The notes: generated from the letters alone by a model not told the origin. A stretch of 64,000 nt of DNA from Nitrospinaceae bacterium (GCA_028278405.1 JANQEK010000022.1:62001-126000); one strand, 5' to 3'; positions 26,699 to 36,224 are shown, counted from the stretch's first letter. Numbers and translations: made by a program.

Positions 26699-26720
26699 AC
26701 CCACTCCTCCGGAGGCTTGA

Positions 26721-27854
26721 ATGATGGGTATTCCTTCGGTTCTTGGACTTTTAAAAGTTTATTCGGTGGAATTTGTAGTCGATTATTTCGACCGGAGCCG
26801 CAATTTTTATATCAACAACATGGGTTTTCAGGAAACCCACTGCTCCACCCCCGCCTGGGAAAACCGGTTCAACACCAAGGCTTTCTATTTTTCCGCAAAT
26901 GACATCAAAATCATGGTATCGGCTCCCCTTTCCCATCACAGCTATACCGCACAGTATTTGAAAATTCTATGTCCGGGAATACGCAAGGTTACTTTTCTGG
27001 TAAAGAACCTGAACCACACCATCGAATATTTAAAGAATCATCACGCAACTTTTATTCACGATGTCCTAGAAATTGAATCGGGCCATTCCCAGCACCGATT
27101 CATCACCATAGCCACACCCATCGGATTCCTCGAATTCACATTTTTGGAAATTGAAGGAGATGAGGATGAAATCCCCATGTTCGATCATATTCCATCGGAT
27201 AAGACTCAAAAGGTGACCTACCAGAGTATTGATCACATGACGATCAATGCCAGAACCATATTCCCTATTTGCTATTTCCTCGAGCATGTTCTGGATTTTA
27301 AGAAATTCTGGAGCGTTGCCTTCCACACACCGGATTACCAATCCGGAAAAAAAGGAACGGGGCTGACTTCTCAAGTGATGTACGATCCGGGATCAATGGT
27401 TAAGTTCGCCACCAATGAACCTTTGTATCCCCATTTCAACGCTTCCCAAATCCAGACCTTTGTGGAAAGGAATCATGGCGCCGGGATCCAACACCTGGCC
27501 CTTTCTGTGGAACGCCTGCTGGACACGATTGAAACTTTGAGATCACGGGGAGTGGAATTTCTCACCACTCCCGATGAGTATTACGACCTTCTGCCAGAAC
27601 GCCTCGCCAAGCAGAACGTTTCGAATTTGAAAGAAGATATCGATGACCTTAAGAAGCAGGGGATTCTGGTGGACGGCAAGGATGACAAATATCTTCTCCA
27701 AATCTTTTTAAAGGATGCCTCGGGACTTTACCATGAAGAACACGCCGGGCCGTTTTTCTATGAAATCATTCAGCGATGCGGTCATCCCGGTTTTGGAGAA
27801 GGAAACTTTCGGGCTCTGTTTGAAGCGATTGAATTACAGGAATCTTCCCAATGA
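26721..27854 (+). CDS. hpd: 4-hydroxyphenylpyruvate dioxygenase
   Basis: A 377-aa Fe(II) dioxygenase that converts 4-hydroxyphenylpyruvate to homogentisate in tyrosine breakdown. Two vicinal-oxygen-chelate halves are present. The iron ligands are His in SIDHMTINA, His in GAGIQHLALSV and Glu in FFYEIIQRCG, the last within the conserved C-terminal block ending GFGEGNFRALFEAIE. The GGAGG site is 6 bases before ATGATG. The N-terminal half is somewhat diverged, so the related 4-hydroxymandelate synthase is a lesser possibility. Adjacent homogentisate dioxygenase settles it. It overlaps the next gene by 4 bases (ATGA). Confidence 0.9.
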   Translation: MMGIPSVLGLLKVYSVEFVVDYFDRSRNFYINNMGFQETHCSTPAWENRFNTKAFYFSANDIKIMVSAPLSHHSYTAQYLKILCPGIRKVTFLVKNLNHTIEYLKNHHATFIHDVLEIESGHSQHRFITIATPIGFLEFTFLEIEGDEDEIPMFDHIPSDKTQKVTYQSIDHMTINARTIFPICYFLEHVLDFKKFWSVAFHTPDYQSGKKGTGLTSQVMYDPGSMVKFATNEPLYPHFNASQIQTFVERNHGAGIQHLALSVERLLDTIETLRSRGVEFLTTPDEYYDLLPERLAKQNVSNLKEDIDDLKKQGILVDGKDDKYLLQIFLKDASGLYHEEHAGPFFYEIIQRCGHPGFGEGNFRALFEAIELQESSQ

Positions 27855-28699
27855 AACTGTTAAGGTACTCCAAGGGTGCAGAGCAAGGGCACGGGATTCT
27901 TTCAGGACATGAGATTTTCCCCCTCATTCACATGACCACGACCCAGGCCCTGAATCACCTTCGGGAGGGTGATGCACAGTGGCGGAAGGTCATGAAACAA
28001 ACGCCTCTCAAACTTTCGGAGGTGAGCCTGTTGCCACCGGTTGAACATCCGGGAGCGTTTTTGGATTTCTATACTTTTGAAGATCATGTGCGCACTGCCA
28101 GGAAAAAGCGGGGACTGGATATGGTTCCCGAGTGGTATGAATATCCTGCTTGGTACAACGGGTCCCCGCATTGCTTCAGCGGCGATGAAACCACCGTCCA
28201 TTTCCCTGCGAATGAAAACAAAAAAGATTATGAACTGGAGCTGGGAGTCGTGATCAAGAAACCCTGTCACGGAGTAACACCTGAAGAAGCCGGCGAGTAT
28301 ATCGGTGCATATACTATTGTGAACGATTTCAGCGCCCGCGAACTCCAGGAAAAAATCATGAAAATAGGCCTGGGCCCTGCCAAGGCCAAGGACTTTAACA
28401 CCGGATTGGGACCCTGGATGGTCACACCGGATGAAATCGATAACGCACGCAACTTGAAGATGACAGCGCACGTGAACGGAAAGTTATGGTCGGAGGGCAA
28501 CAGCGGTGCTTCTCATTTTACTTTCGAGCAGATGATTGCCTTCGCGTCACAAGACCAAACACTGCATGCCGGGGATGTTCTGGCCAGTGGTACGGTAGGA
28601 ACGGGATGCGGACTGGAGTTGGACCGGTTTCTTCAATCGGGAGACAAAGTGGAACTGGAAATCGAAAACATTGGCAAGCTAACGCATTGGATTGGTTGA
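27851..28699 (+). CDS. Fumarylacetoacetate hydrolase-family enzyme
   Basis: A 282-aa FAA-hydrolase fold protein that would split fumarylacetoacetate to fumarate and acetoacetate. Key features are FYTFEDHVRTARKKR, the metal ligands in DYELELGVVIKKPCHG (Glu pair), TIVNDFSARELQEK (Asp), and the Gly-rich block SGTVGTGCGLEL. It is much shorter than the eukaryote-type FAH (about 420 aa) and belongs to the broad FAA-hydrolase family used by bacteria. Its place between hpd and the homogentisate dioxygenase gene points to the tyrosine route. It overlaps hpd and is co-translated. Confidence 0.87.
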   Translation: MKLLRYSKGAEQGHGILSGHEIFPLIHMTTTQALNHLREGDAQWRKVMKQTPLKLSEVSLLPPVEHPGAFLDFYTFEDHVRTARKKRGLDMVPEWYEYPAWYNGSPHCFSGDETTVHFPANENKKDYELELGVVIKKPCHGVTPEEAGEYIGAYTIVNDFSARELQEKIMKIGLGPAKAKDFNTGLGPWMVTPDEIDNARNLKMTAHVNGKLWSEGNSGASHFTFEQMIAFASQDQTLHAGDVLASGTVGTGCGLELDRFLQSGDKVELEIENIGKLTHWIG

Positions 28700-28703
28700 A
28701 GTT

Positions 28704-29873
28704 ATGTTCAAATACTTAAAATTCGGTAACGTGGCACCGATGCATCATGTCGCCCATTATGTGGACGGCCGTTTGTTAAACGAGTACTGTTTTACCCGCG
28801 AAGGATTTGAAGAACCCTACTCGATCCTTTACCTGTTTCATCCTCCTACTGGTGAATCCGAACAGGAGGTATACCGGGAAGCCGCTTGGAGTATTCCACA
28901 AAAAAAGGAATCGACTGTATTGCAACGCCGTCACTTTCGAACTCGGTCAATGAAACCTCAGGGCCATTTTATTTCGGGCAGAACCCTTCTGGCTTTCAAT
29001 GACGATCTCACATATGGTGTGTGTCACCCCGAGAAGGCCGAGACCACTTTTTTTGCCAACAACGATGCCGACGAACTGTTTTTCCTGGCCGAGGGCACGA
29101 TTTTGTTCCAGTCCCTTTTCGGTAAAATGACCCTGACGGCCGGGGACTATTTGATCGTCCCCCGATCGTGTCCCTATCGATTCAGCTTTGACGCACCGCC
29201 GCGTCTGCTGGTAGTGGAAGCGAAAAACGATATTTCCATTCCAGATGTTTATGTTCATAAAGAAGGCCAGCTCAAGATGGACGCCCCTTATTCCGAGCGC
29301 AGTTTTCAAGTGCCGGAATGGGATGGTCCCTTGTTTGAAAACAATGAACCGGTTTCCATTATTCGAAAACGTCAGGGAAGTTTTACACGCACCCGCTATC
29401 CTGAAAATTTTTTCAAAATGACCGGGTGGGATGGCTATGTCTATCCTTACGCCCTCAACATCAAGAATATTCAGCCCAAAACTGGAAGGGTACACCTGCC
29501 TCCGGTTTCGCATATGACTTTTATGGGTCAAGGTTTCGCTATTATGAGTTTTCTGCCGCGGGTTTTGGATTACGACGAAAAAGCGGTGCCTTGTCCTTTT
29601 TATCATTCATCCGTCGATTGCGATGAATTGTTGTTTTACCATTCCGGCGATTTCACCAGTAGGCGAACCATCGAGCCGGGATCGATCAGCTTTCATCCGT
29701 CCGGCATTCCACACGGACCGCACCCCGGCGCCTACCAGAATTCCATCGGAATGAAGCAGACGAACGAACAGGCGGTGATGGTCGATACCTTTTCACCCCT
29801 CTATTTGACTGTAGATAGTGAAACCCTGGAGGATCCCGATTATCCCAAGAGTTGGCAGGAGAACCCCTCATGA
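28704..29873 (+). CDS. hmgA: Homogentisate 1,2-dioxygenase
   Basis: A 389-aa cupin-type Fe(II) enzyme that opens homogentisate to maleylacetoacetate. It has two cupin halves. The first has NNDADELFFLAEG and GDYLIVPRSCPYRF. The second has FYHSSVDCDELLFYHSG and SFHPSGIPHGPHPGAY, whose His/Glu residues bind the iron. ATG at 28704 is preferred to the TTG at 28692, which overlaps the FAA-hydrolase gene more. The C-terminal stop overlaps the start of the flavin reductase-like gene. It is somewhat shorter than typical proteobacterial HmgA (about 430-440 aa), as in other short bacterial homologues. Confidence 0.9.
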   Translation: MFKYLKFGNVAPMHHVAHYVDGRLLNEYCFTREGFEEPYSILYLFHPPTGESEQEVYREAAWSIPQKKESTVLQRRHFRTRSMKPQGHFISGRTLLAFNDDLTYGVCHPEKAETTFFANNDADELFFLAEGTILFQSLFGKMTLTAGDYLIVPRSCPYRFSFDAPPRLLVVEAKNDISIPDVYVHKEGQLKMDAPYSERSFQVPEWDGPLFENNEPVSIIRKRQGSFTRTRYPENFFKMTGWDGYVYPYALNIKNIQPKTGRVHLPPVSHMTFMGQGFAIMSFLPRVLDYDEKAVPCPFYHSSVDCDELLFYHSGDFTSRRTIEPGSISFHPSGIPHGPHPGAYQNSIGMKQTNEQAVMVDTFSPLYLTVDSETLEDPDYPKSWQENPS

Positions 29874-30514
29874 ACCGTCACACCAAATTTTCAGGAATTC
29901 AACCGAGAGACCATTTCTGGGTTGAAATTTATCATCTTATGAATTCAATCGTTCAGCCGCGTCCCATTGCCTGGATTTCCAGCATTTCCCCCAAGGGCAT
30001 CGTGAACCTGGCGCCGTTCAGCTACTTTAATATCTGTTCGATGAATCCGCCAATTATTTCGAATTCCATTTTTTTCAATCGCGACGGTTCTGAAAAAGAC
30101 ACGTTGAAAAATATCAAAGCGACCAAAAAGTATGTGGTAGGTGCTGTTTCTTTTAAGGCTGCTGAAAAAGCCAACATCTCCTCCGCGCCTTTTGATTCAG
30201 ACGTAAACGAGTTTAAGGAAGCTAAAGTAAATGCTATCGATCGGAGCCCTGGAGAACCTCCTTTTATTTCAGAAAGTCCTGTGCAACTGGTGTGTGAACT
30301 GAATCAAACTCTTCCTCTGGGAAAAGGTGCTGGGGTAGGAACGTTGGTTCTCGGTAATGTAACGGAAATTTTTTTGTCTAATGAATTAAAGGATTACGAG
30401 TGGCAAAAAGGCATTCCGCCAGAAGTCATGAATAACGTAGGTCGGATGGGGGGAGATTTTTACGCAAAGACCACGGACGTGTTTCAGTTGGCGCGTGCCA
30501 CCGTCAATAAGTAA
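29870..30514 (+). CDS. Flavin reductase-like (DIM6/NTAB) FMN-binding protein
   Basis: A 214-aa split-barrel protein of the flavin reductase family that binds FMN/FAD. The motifs IVQPRPIAWISSISPKG, NLAPFSYFNICSMNPP and KDTLKNIKATKKYVV are typical. The ATG at 29870 follows an AGGAG site and overlaps the hmgA stop (ATGA). Most members reduce or hold flavin for partner oxygenases, and here no oxygenase needing reduced flavin is apparent. It might serve a side reaction of aromatic catabolism or another undefined step. The role is open. Confidence 0.8.
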   Translation: MNRHTKFSGIQPRDHFWVEIYHLMNSIVQPRPIAWISSISPKGIVNLAPFSYFNICSMNPPIISNSIFFNRDGSEKDTLKNIKATKKYVVGAVSFKAAEKANISSAPFDSDVNEFKEAKVNAIDRSPGEPPFISESPVQLVCELNQTLPLGKGAGVGTLVLGNVTEIFLSNELKDYEWQKGIPPEVMNNVGRMGGDFYAKTTDVFQLARATVNK

Positions 30515-30535
30515 TCCACTGAAAGGACCCGATTT

Positions 30536-31705
30536 ATGAACAATGGTTCCTTTATATATAGTGCGGTACGTACCCCCATTGGCGGGTTTAATGGAGTTTT
30601 ATCTTCAATGACGGCACCGGACCTGGCTTCCGCTGCCATTAAGGAGGCTCTCCTAAGAGCCGGCATTGACGGAGACCAGGTACAAGAAGTTCTGATCGGT
30701 AACGTGTTGTCAGCTGGAATCGGCCAGGCCCCGGCCCGTCAGGCGGCACTCAAAAGCGGGCTCCCGGATAAAGTAGGCGCCACCACGGTCAACAAAGTTT
30801 GCGGCTCGGGAATGAAAGCCGTCATGATGGCGGATCAGAGTCTTCGTTTGAATCAGGCGCAATTCATTGTGGCCGGAGGCATGGAGAGCATGAGCCGGGC
30901 ACCTTTCCTCCTTCCTCAAATGCGCCAGGGCCGGAAACTGGGGAATGCCCGTGCTATCGACAGCATGATCCACGATGGATTATACGATCCTCTGGAAAAT
31001 GATCACATGGGAGAATTGAGTGAAAAGATTTCCCAACAATATGGTATCTCCCGTGAAAGTCAGGATACCTACGCCGCCACCAGTTATCGACGTGCCCGCA
31101 AAGCACAGGACGAGTGTGCTTTTGCGAGGGAAGTTGTTCCCATTACAATCAGTTCTGAAAAACAACCCAGGATTGTGGAAAAGGACGAACAACCTTATGC
31201 GGATGATCTCGACCAACTACCCTTGCTTTCTCCAGTATTCGACAAGGAAAAGGGAACCATCACCAAAGGAAATGGTGCCAAGATCAGTGATGGTGCCGCG
31301 ACTTTAGTGATCGGACAAGAATCGTCCAAACATACTCCCTTGGCTCGAATCGTGGGTTATGCCACCCATGCCCAGTCACCGGCGACCTTCGCGCTGGCTC
31401 CAATTGAGGCTATCCGTAATGCGCTTCAACTCTGCAACCTCACCATAAAAGATATCGATCTGTTTGAAATCAATGAAGCCTTTGCAGCTATGTCACTTAT
31501 CGTCAATCAGACGCTAAGCCTGGACTCGGACAAAGTCAATATCCATGGAGGCTCCATTGCCCTGGGTCACCCCATCGGCGCTACCGGGGCACGCATCCTG
31601 GTAACCCTAATCAACGGATTACAAACAAAAGGCCTGAAACGTGGCCTGGCCAGTCTGTGCATCGGCGGGGGAGAAGCAACGGCAATGATAATTGAATTGA
31701 CATAG
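30536..31705 (+). CDS. atoB: Acetyl-CoA acetyltransferase (thiolase)
   Basis: A 389-aa thiolase that splits acetoacetyl-CoA into two acetyl-CoA, or runs in reverse. The nucleophilic Cys is in VNKVCGSGMKA (about residue 87). The other motifs are NEAFAAMS, the His in GGSIALGHPIGATGAR and the second Cys in LASLCIGGGEATAM. It carries an AAAGGA site. In this operon it would take acetoacetyl-CoA made by the next gene's product from tyrosine-derived acetoacetate to acetyl-CoA, completing the pathway. Confidence 0.93.
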   Translation: MNNGSFIYSAVRTPIGGFNGVLSSMTAPDLASAAIKEALLRAGIDGDQVQEVLIGNVLSAGIGQAPARQAALKSGLPDKVGATTVNKVCGSGMKAVMMADQSLRLNQAQFIVAGGMESMSRAPFLLPQMRQGRKLGNARAIDSMIHDGLYDPLENDHMGELSEKISQQYGISRESQDTYAATSYRRARKAQDECAFAREVVPITISSEKQPRIVEKDEQPYADDLDQLPLLSPVFDKEKGTITKGNGAKISDGAATLVIGQESSKHTPLARIVGYATHAQSPATFALAPIEAIRNALQLCNLTIKDIDLFEINEAFAAMSLIVNQTLSLDSDKVNIHGGSIALGHPIGATGARILVTLINGLQTKGLKRGLASLCIGGGEATAMIIELT

Positions 31706-31728
31706 TTTTTATTGGGAGGTGATCCCAA

Positions 31729-33714
31729 ATGAGTGAAATCCTCTGGCAACCCGATAGCGAACAAATTCAACGTTCTCAAATGTTTCGTTTCCTTCAGACG
31801 GTGAACGAAATTTTCTCTCTCCATTTAAACACCTATTCCGAACTGCATCGATGGTCGATCGAGGAATTGGAAACCTTCTGGGAGTTGTACCGCAAATACT
31901 CTGGAATCCATTTTCATCATCCCCCGCGGGAAACTCTTTCTTCTCTGAAATCTCCCGGCGCCTGTTGGTTTGAAGGCGCAGAACTCAATTACGCGCAAAA
32001 TCTGCTAACCGGTCCTGCGGATAAAACAGCCCTGTTCAGTAAAGTAGAGGGCCGACCCCTGACGACTTTGACCTACTCTGATCTCGAACAGCGGGTGAAG
32101 TGCTTCGGCACGGCACTCCTGCAACTGGGCGTTCGGCCGGGAGACCGGGTGGCAGGATTTCTTCCGAACATCCCGGAAACGGTGATTGCCATGCTTGGAG
32201 CCACGGCCATCGGCGCCGTGTGGACTTCCTGCTCTCCAGATTTCGGACCGCAGGGTCTCAAAGACAGGTTCGGCCAGGTGGAGCCCTCTGTGCTGGTGTG
32301 CGCCGACGGTTATTTTTATCAAGGAAAATCTTTTCCTGTTATCGATACCGTCAACGCCCTGATGAATGAAACCCAACATTTGAAACATGTCGTGGTGGTG
32401 CCTTTTATGGATCCTGAGATGGATTCAGCCCGAGTTAAATTTTCTGAAACGTCCCTTTGGAATGATTTTTTGAACGTAGACCCTTCTGAATTCCGCTATC
32501 CACCGTTTGCTTTCAATCATCCATTGTTCATTATGTATTCTTCGGGAACCACGGGTCTGCCCAAATGTATCGTCCATGGAACCGGCGGCACGCTCCTGCA
32601 ACATCACAAGGAACACGCCCTGCATACGGACATCGGCCCGGAAGACGTGGTGTTCTATTACACTACTTGTGGCTGGATGATGTGGAACTGGCTGGTTTCG
32701 GCCCTGGCACAACAAGCGGCGATCGTCCTATACGAGGGCTCGCCGGGTTTCCCGGATCTGTATGCTTTATGGGACCTGATCGATGAAGCTGGCATCACCG
32801 TATTTGGTACCAGCCCTAAATTTTTGTCTCAAAATATAAAGAATAAAATCGAGCCGTCCCAACGCTCCAATATCCCAACTCTGCGTGTTCTGTTATCCAC
32901 CGGGTCGCCTTTGGACGAAGAATGTTTTCGCTGGGTGTATCGTAATGTGAAGGCGAACCTGCAATTGTCCTCTATCTGCGGCGGCACAGATATCATTTCC
33001 TGTTTTATGCTTGGCAACACGATGCTGCCGGTGCGTTGCGAGGAAATTCAGTGTCTGGGATTGGGCATGGATGTGGTTGCCTTGGATTCCGGAGGACACC
33101 CGGTTCTCAATCAGAAAGGGGAACTGGCCTGCCTGTCTCCCGCACCTTCGATGCCGGTTTCATTCTGGGATGATCCCGACGGCTCCAAATATTCCGAAGC
33201 GTATTTCGATAAGATACCCGGCATCTGGTTGCATGGAGATTACATTGAAGTGCGCGACTCAGGCGGTGTTGTCGTTTACGGCCGTAGTGACGCCACACTG
33301 AATCCGGGAGGAGTCCGCATTGGAACTGCGGAGATATACCGCATCGTCGAACGCCTGGAAGAAGTCATGGACAGTTTGGTCATCGGCATCGAAGAGAACA
33401 ATGACCTGAAGATGATTCTATTCATGGTTTTAAAAAGCGGCCAGGACCTGGACGCTGAGCTCGAATTAAAAATTAAGCAAACCCTGCGCCGCGAAGCCAC
33501 TCCGCGCCACATTCCTCACGAGATGTATTCGGTGGGAGCAGTTCCAAAAACTCTGAACGGAAAGAAAATGGAATTGGCGGTGCGGGAAATTTTTCAGGGA
33601 ACTCAAACGGAAAACCGATCTTCTATGAGCAATCCTGAATGCCTGAAGGATTACGAGGTTATATTGAGCAATCGTTCCAAAAAAACTACTCATGAGCAGA
33701 CCCGAGATCCATAA
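31729..33714 (+). CDS. Acetoacetyl-CoA synthetase
   Basis: A 661-aa AMP-forming ligase that activates acetoacetate with CoA and ATP. The N-terminal ACAS_N region has FWELYRKYSGIHFHHP. The P-loop is MYSSGTTGLPKCIVHG and the A5-type motif is SICGGTDIISCF. The hinge region reads GRSDATLNPGGVRIGTAEIY, a match for acetoacetyl-CoA synthetases rather than plain acetyl-CoA synthetases. A perfect GGAGGTGA ribosome site precedes the ATG. A C-terminal extension of about 50 residues ends the protein. It consumes the acetoacetate released by the FAA hydrolase. Confidence 0.9.
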   Translation: MSEILWQPDSEQIQRSQMFRFLQTVNEIFSLHLNTYSELHRWSIEELETFWELYRKYSGIHFHHPPRETLSSLKSPGACWFEGAELNYAQNLLTGPADKTALFSKVEGRPLTTLTYSDLEQRVKCFGTALLQLGVRPGDRVAGFLPNIPETVIAMLGATAIGAVWTSCSPDFGPQGLKDRFGQVEPSVLVCADGYFYQGKSFPVIDTVNALMNETQHLKHVVVVPFMDPEMDSARVKFSETSLWNDFLNVDPSEFRYPPFAFNHPLFIMYSSGTTGLPKCIVHGTGGTLLQHHKEHALHTDIGPEDVVFYYTTCGWMMWNWLVSALAQQAAIVLYEGSPGFPDLYALWDLIDEAGITVFGTSPKFLSQNIKNKIEPSQRSNIPTLRVLLSTGSPLDEECFRWVYRNVKANLQLSSICGGTDIISCFMLGNTMLPVRCEEIQCLGLGMDVVALDSGGHPVLNQKGELACLSPAPSMPVSFWDDPDGSKYSEAYFDKIPGIWLHGDYIEVRDSGGVVVYGRSDATLNPGGVRIGTAEIYRIVERLEEVMDSLVIGIEENNDLKMILFMVLKSGQDLDAELELKIKQTLRREATPRHIPHEMYSVGAVPKTLNGKKMELAVREIFQGTQTENRSSMSNPECLKDYEVILSNRSKKTTHEQTRDP

Positions 33715-33748
33715 ATTCGCATGGAGAGGTGTTCGAACAACCGGCTAT

Positions 33749-34579
33749 TTATCTTTGCCGGGACATGGCAGGTTGTTTTTCCAGTTCACGCCGGGATTGA
33801 TCCAAACCCAACCAGAAAGTGTGGATGGATTCAAGGGCCTGTTTGCCGGCACAAATAAATTTGTCTCCATCAAAGTCCGGCTTCAGAAAAGATTCCTTGA
33901 GTTCCTCCAACACATTATCGCCATGCCCCTTCTCACTGTTGAAATGAAACAGGAAAAAATCAAGCGGTATGGGTGCCTCCCCGGAATGCTGATTATTGTG
34001 ATTGTATTTTTCAATTCCGGTGATCAGTTCTTTCCAGAAATTGTTGGACTCGGCTTCCTCGCCTTGCCCAAGACCCCAGGCCGCCCAGGTTTCGATGGCG
34101 TAACTGGCGCCCCGGCCGACTTCCCCGTCCTTACTGCCGTAGGTGTCTTCCAGGCCTTGGATAAAAGCACGGGTTGCGGACGAGGCGGATTCCCAGTTTC
34201 CCAGACCCATAGAGTCCAAACCAATATTTTGCGCGGTGTCTCGAAGCCAATTGATATGCGCCCAAGAAGTTTTAAAGGGCTGATTTTCGGCCGAACCGTC
34301 TGGGTGGATTTTAACACCCAACTCGTTGGCCAGAATATATCGGGCATGGGTTTCGGCCTCCAAGTCTGTCGCGTTCAGAAGCCGCATCATTTGAGCCAGC
34401 AGAAACCATTTGGAGAAGACTGCGAATTGTTTAAAAAGATCGATCAGTTGAGTTTTAGTGAATTCGCCCTTTTTAAACCATTTACAGTAACTATTGTTGG
34501 TTATTACTGGATGCTCATGGATTTCTGTTTGAATAGTCTTCCAAAATTCGTCGAATTCCTTTTGCTTGATGGTATTCAT
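33749..34579 (-). CDS. Haem-oxygenase-like diiron (HDO/CADD-type) protein
   Basis: A 276-aa all-helical protein of the TenA/PqqC/CADD fold. The candidate metal ligands are Glu in ARYILANELG, Glu in SYAIETWAAWG, and the HFNSEKGH motif (His-x3-Glu-x2-His) near residue 220, typical of haem-oxygenase-like diiron oxidases. The family includes CADD, which makes p-aminobenzoate from a tyrosine-derived side chain. Placement between the tyrosine pathway and an amino-acid symporter is suggestive but not proof. It is convergent with the synthetase gene and divergent from the symporter. ATG at 34579 is chosen over an upstream TTG at 34591. Confidence 0.75.
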   Translation of the reverse strand: MNTIKQKEFDEFWKTIQTEIHEHPVITNNSYCKWFKKGEFTKTQLIDLFKQFAVFSKWFLLAQMMRLLNATDLEAETHARYILANELGVKIHPDGSAENQPFKTSWAHINWLRDTAQNIGLDSMGLGNWESASSATRAFIQGLEDTYGSKDGEVGRGASYAIETWAAWGLGQGEEAESNNFWKELITGIEKYNHNNQHSGEAPIPLDFFLFHFNSEKGHGDNVLEELKESFLKPDFDGDKFICAGKQALESIHTFWLGLDQSRRELEKQPAMSRQR

Positions 34580-34806
34580 AATAATTCTCAACTTTTGCGG
34601 TTCATAAGTTCCCCCTCATTTTTTCATGGTTGGTTTCTCCTGGATTTCGAGACCACTACTGTATTTCGGTCAAGTTTTAAAGAACATATTTATACTAATA
34701 TTTTAACAGATTGCCGTTTTTCCGGGTTCGAAATCCACCCAAGACTAGCGTATTATAACTACTTGTTTTTTAAGTGTTTATCCTTGGATCAAGGAGACAC
34801 AGCCCT

Positions 34807-36162
34807 ATGAAAATGCGATCCATTCACGATCAATGGTCTTCCCGCTTAGCTTTTATTTTGGCGGCAACCGGTTCGGCCGTGGGTTTGGGCAATATCTGGA
34901 AATTTCCATATATGGCGGGGCAAAACGGAGGCGGAGCCTTTGTCTTGATCTATCTAGCATGTATTTTCCTGATTGGTATCCCCATCATGATAGCGGAAGT
35001 GATGCTGGGTCGGCGCGCCCGGCAAAACCCCATAAATGCCATGGCTACTTTGGCTGAGCAGGAAAACCGCAACCCGGGCTGGAAACTGATTGGATGGTCA
35101 GGGACTTTGGCGGGTTTTATTATCTTCTCCTTTTACAGCGTCATCTCCGGTTGGACTTTGTATTACGTTTATCTTTCTTTGAACCATGGCTTTTCCAGTC
35201 TGAGTATGGAGGAGTCACAATCTCTGTTTCAGAAAATGGTGGAAAATCCATACGGACTCATCACCTGCCACACATTGTTTGCGGGCATGACTTTAGGAGT
35301 GGTAGCACTTGGCATCCAGAACGGATTGGAACGGGCGGTGAAGGTTCTCATGCCGGGATTGTTGCTTCTTTTATTGCTTCTGCTGGGTTACTCCATGAGT
35401 TATGGATCCTTTGGAGAAACGCTACGGTTTTTGTTTCAGCCGGATTGGAATCACCTCTCCGAACAAAGCGTTCTGGCAGCTATGGGGCAGGCCTTTTTCA
35501 CCTTAAGCTTAGCGTCAGGGGCCATCATGGTTTACGGTTCCTATCTTCCTTCAGATACCTCGATACCACGCACCTGTATCATTGTAGCTCTTTCCGATAC
35601 CTCGATTGCGTTGTTGTCAGGGCTGGTGATTTTTCCTATCGTATTTGCCCAAGGCATGACCCCAGCATCAGGCCCCGGTTTGATTTTTCAAACCCTGCCG
35701 GTGGCATTCGGCGCCATGCCAGGAGGACAATGGTTCGCATTTCTGTTTTTTATCCTCTTCGTATTTGCCGCCTGGACCTCTTCGATTTCTATGGTGGAAC
35801 CAGGGGTTTCCTGGCTGGCGGAAAACCATGGATGGACCCGCCCACGGGCCTCGGTCATGATAGGTTTTGGGGGATGGCTAGTAGGGTTGGGTACGGTGTT
35901 CTCATTCAACCTGTGGCAGGAGTTTACTATCTTGGGAAAAACATTTTTTGAGTGTCTCGATTATTTAACCTCCAATCTGATGTTGCCACTGGGAGGAATG
36001 GCTATCGCCATTTTTGCCTGCTGGAAACTTTCAACGAATTCCACACGCAATGAATTAAACCTGCCGGACTCATATGAATTCAACCTGTGGCGCTGGGTTA
36101 CCGGAATTCTCGCTCCCTTTTCAGTTCTTCTAGTATGCTTAAATTCCCTTGGGGTATTTTAG
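34807..36162 (+). CDS. Sodium-dependent amino-acid symporter (NSS family)
   Basis: A 451-aa inner-membrane protein with about eleven to twelve helices. The first helix reads AATGSAVGLGNIWKFPYMAG, the family hallmark with the unwound Na+/substrate site, and the GRRARQNP loop follows. Family members couple Na+ to uptake of Trp, Tyr, Leu or other amino acids. One characterised member is a tyrosine transporter (TyT1). Given the neighbouring tyrosine operon, tyrosine or phenylalanine is a reasonable substrate, by inference. ATG at 34807 has a good AAGGAG site. Confidence 0.88.
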   Translation: MKMRSIHDQWSSRLAFILAATGSAVGLGNIWKFPYMAGQNGGGAFVLIYLACIFLIGIPIMIAEVMLGRRARQNPINAMATLAEQENRNPGWKLIGWSGTLAGFIIFSFYSVISGWTLYYVYLSLNHGFSSLSMEESQSLFQKMVENPYGLITCHTLFAGMTLGVVALGIQNGLERAVKVLMPGLLLLLLLLLGYSMSYGSFGETLRFLFQPDWNHLSEQSVLAAMGQAFFTLSLASGAIMVYGSYLPSDTSIPRTCIIVALSDTSIALLSGLVIFPIVFAQGMTPASGPGLIFQTLPVAFGAMPGGQWFAFLFFILFVFAAWTSSISMVEPGVSWLAENHGWTRPRASVMIGFGGWLVGLGTVFSFNLWQEFTILGKTFFECLDYLTSNLMLPLGGMAIAIFACWKLSTNSTRNELNLPDSYEFNLWRWVTGILAPFSVLLVCLNSLGVF

Positions 36163-36224
36163 GAATCAACAGCTCTAACAGGTATAGCAAGCACGGCCTA
36201 AAAGGAGAGACTAGTTTCTTGGAT

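Larger units (their letters stand above)
26295..26720. other. Intergenic region between zinc operon and tyrosine operon
   Basis: It contains repeat B copy 2 at 26366-26478, an AT-rich stretch, and a short leader-like ORF with a hairpin (26663-26707). No gene of normal size is seen. A promoter for the downstream operon probably lies between 26550 and 26640, but I cannot place it. Confidence 0.5.

Noticed and set aside
34722-34741. T-arm-like sequence GGGTTCGAAATCC
   Set aside because: An extra base breaks the loop and no tRNA body surrounds it.
33692-34810. Long plus-strand ORF (372 codons) opposite the diiron protein
   Set aside because: It is the antisense of a gene with a clear family match and has no homology or ribosome site.
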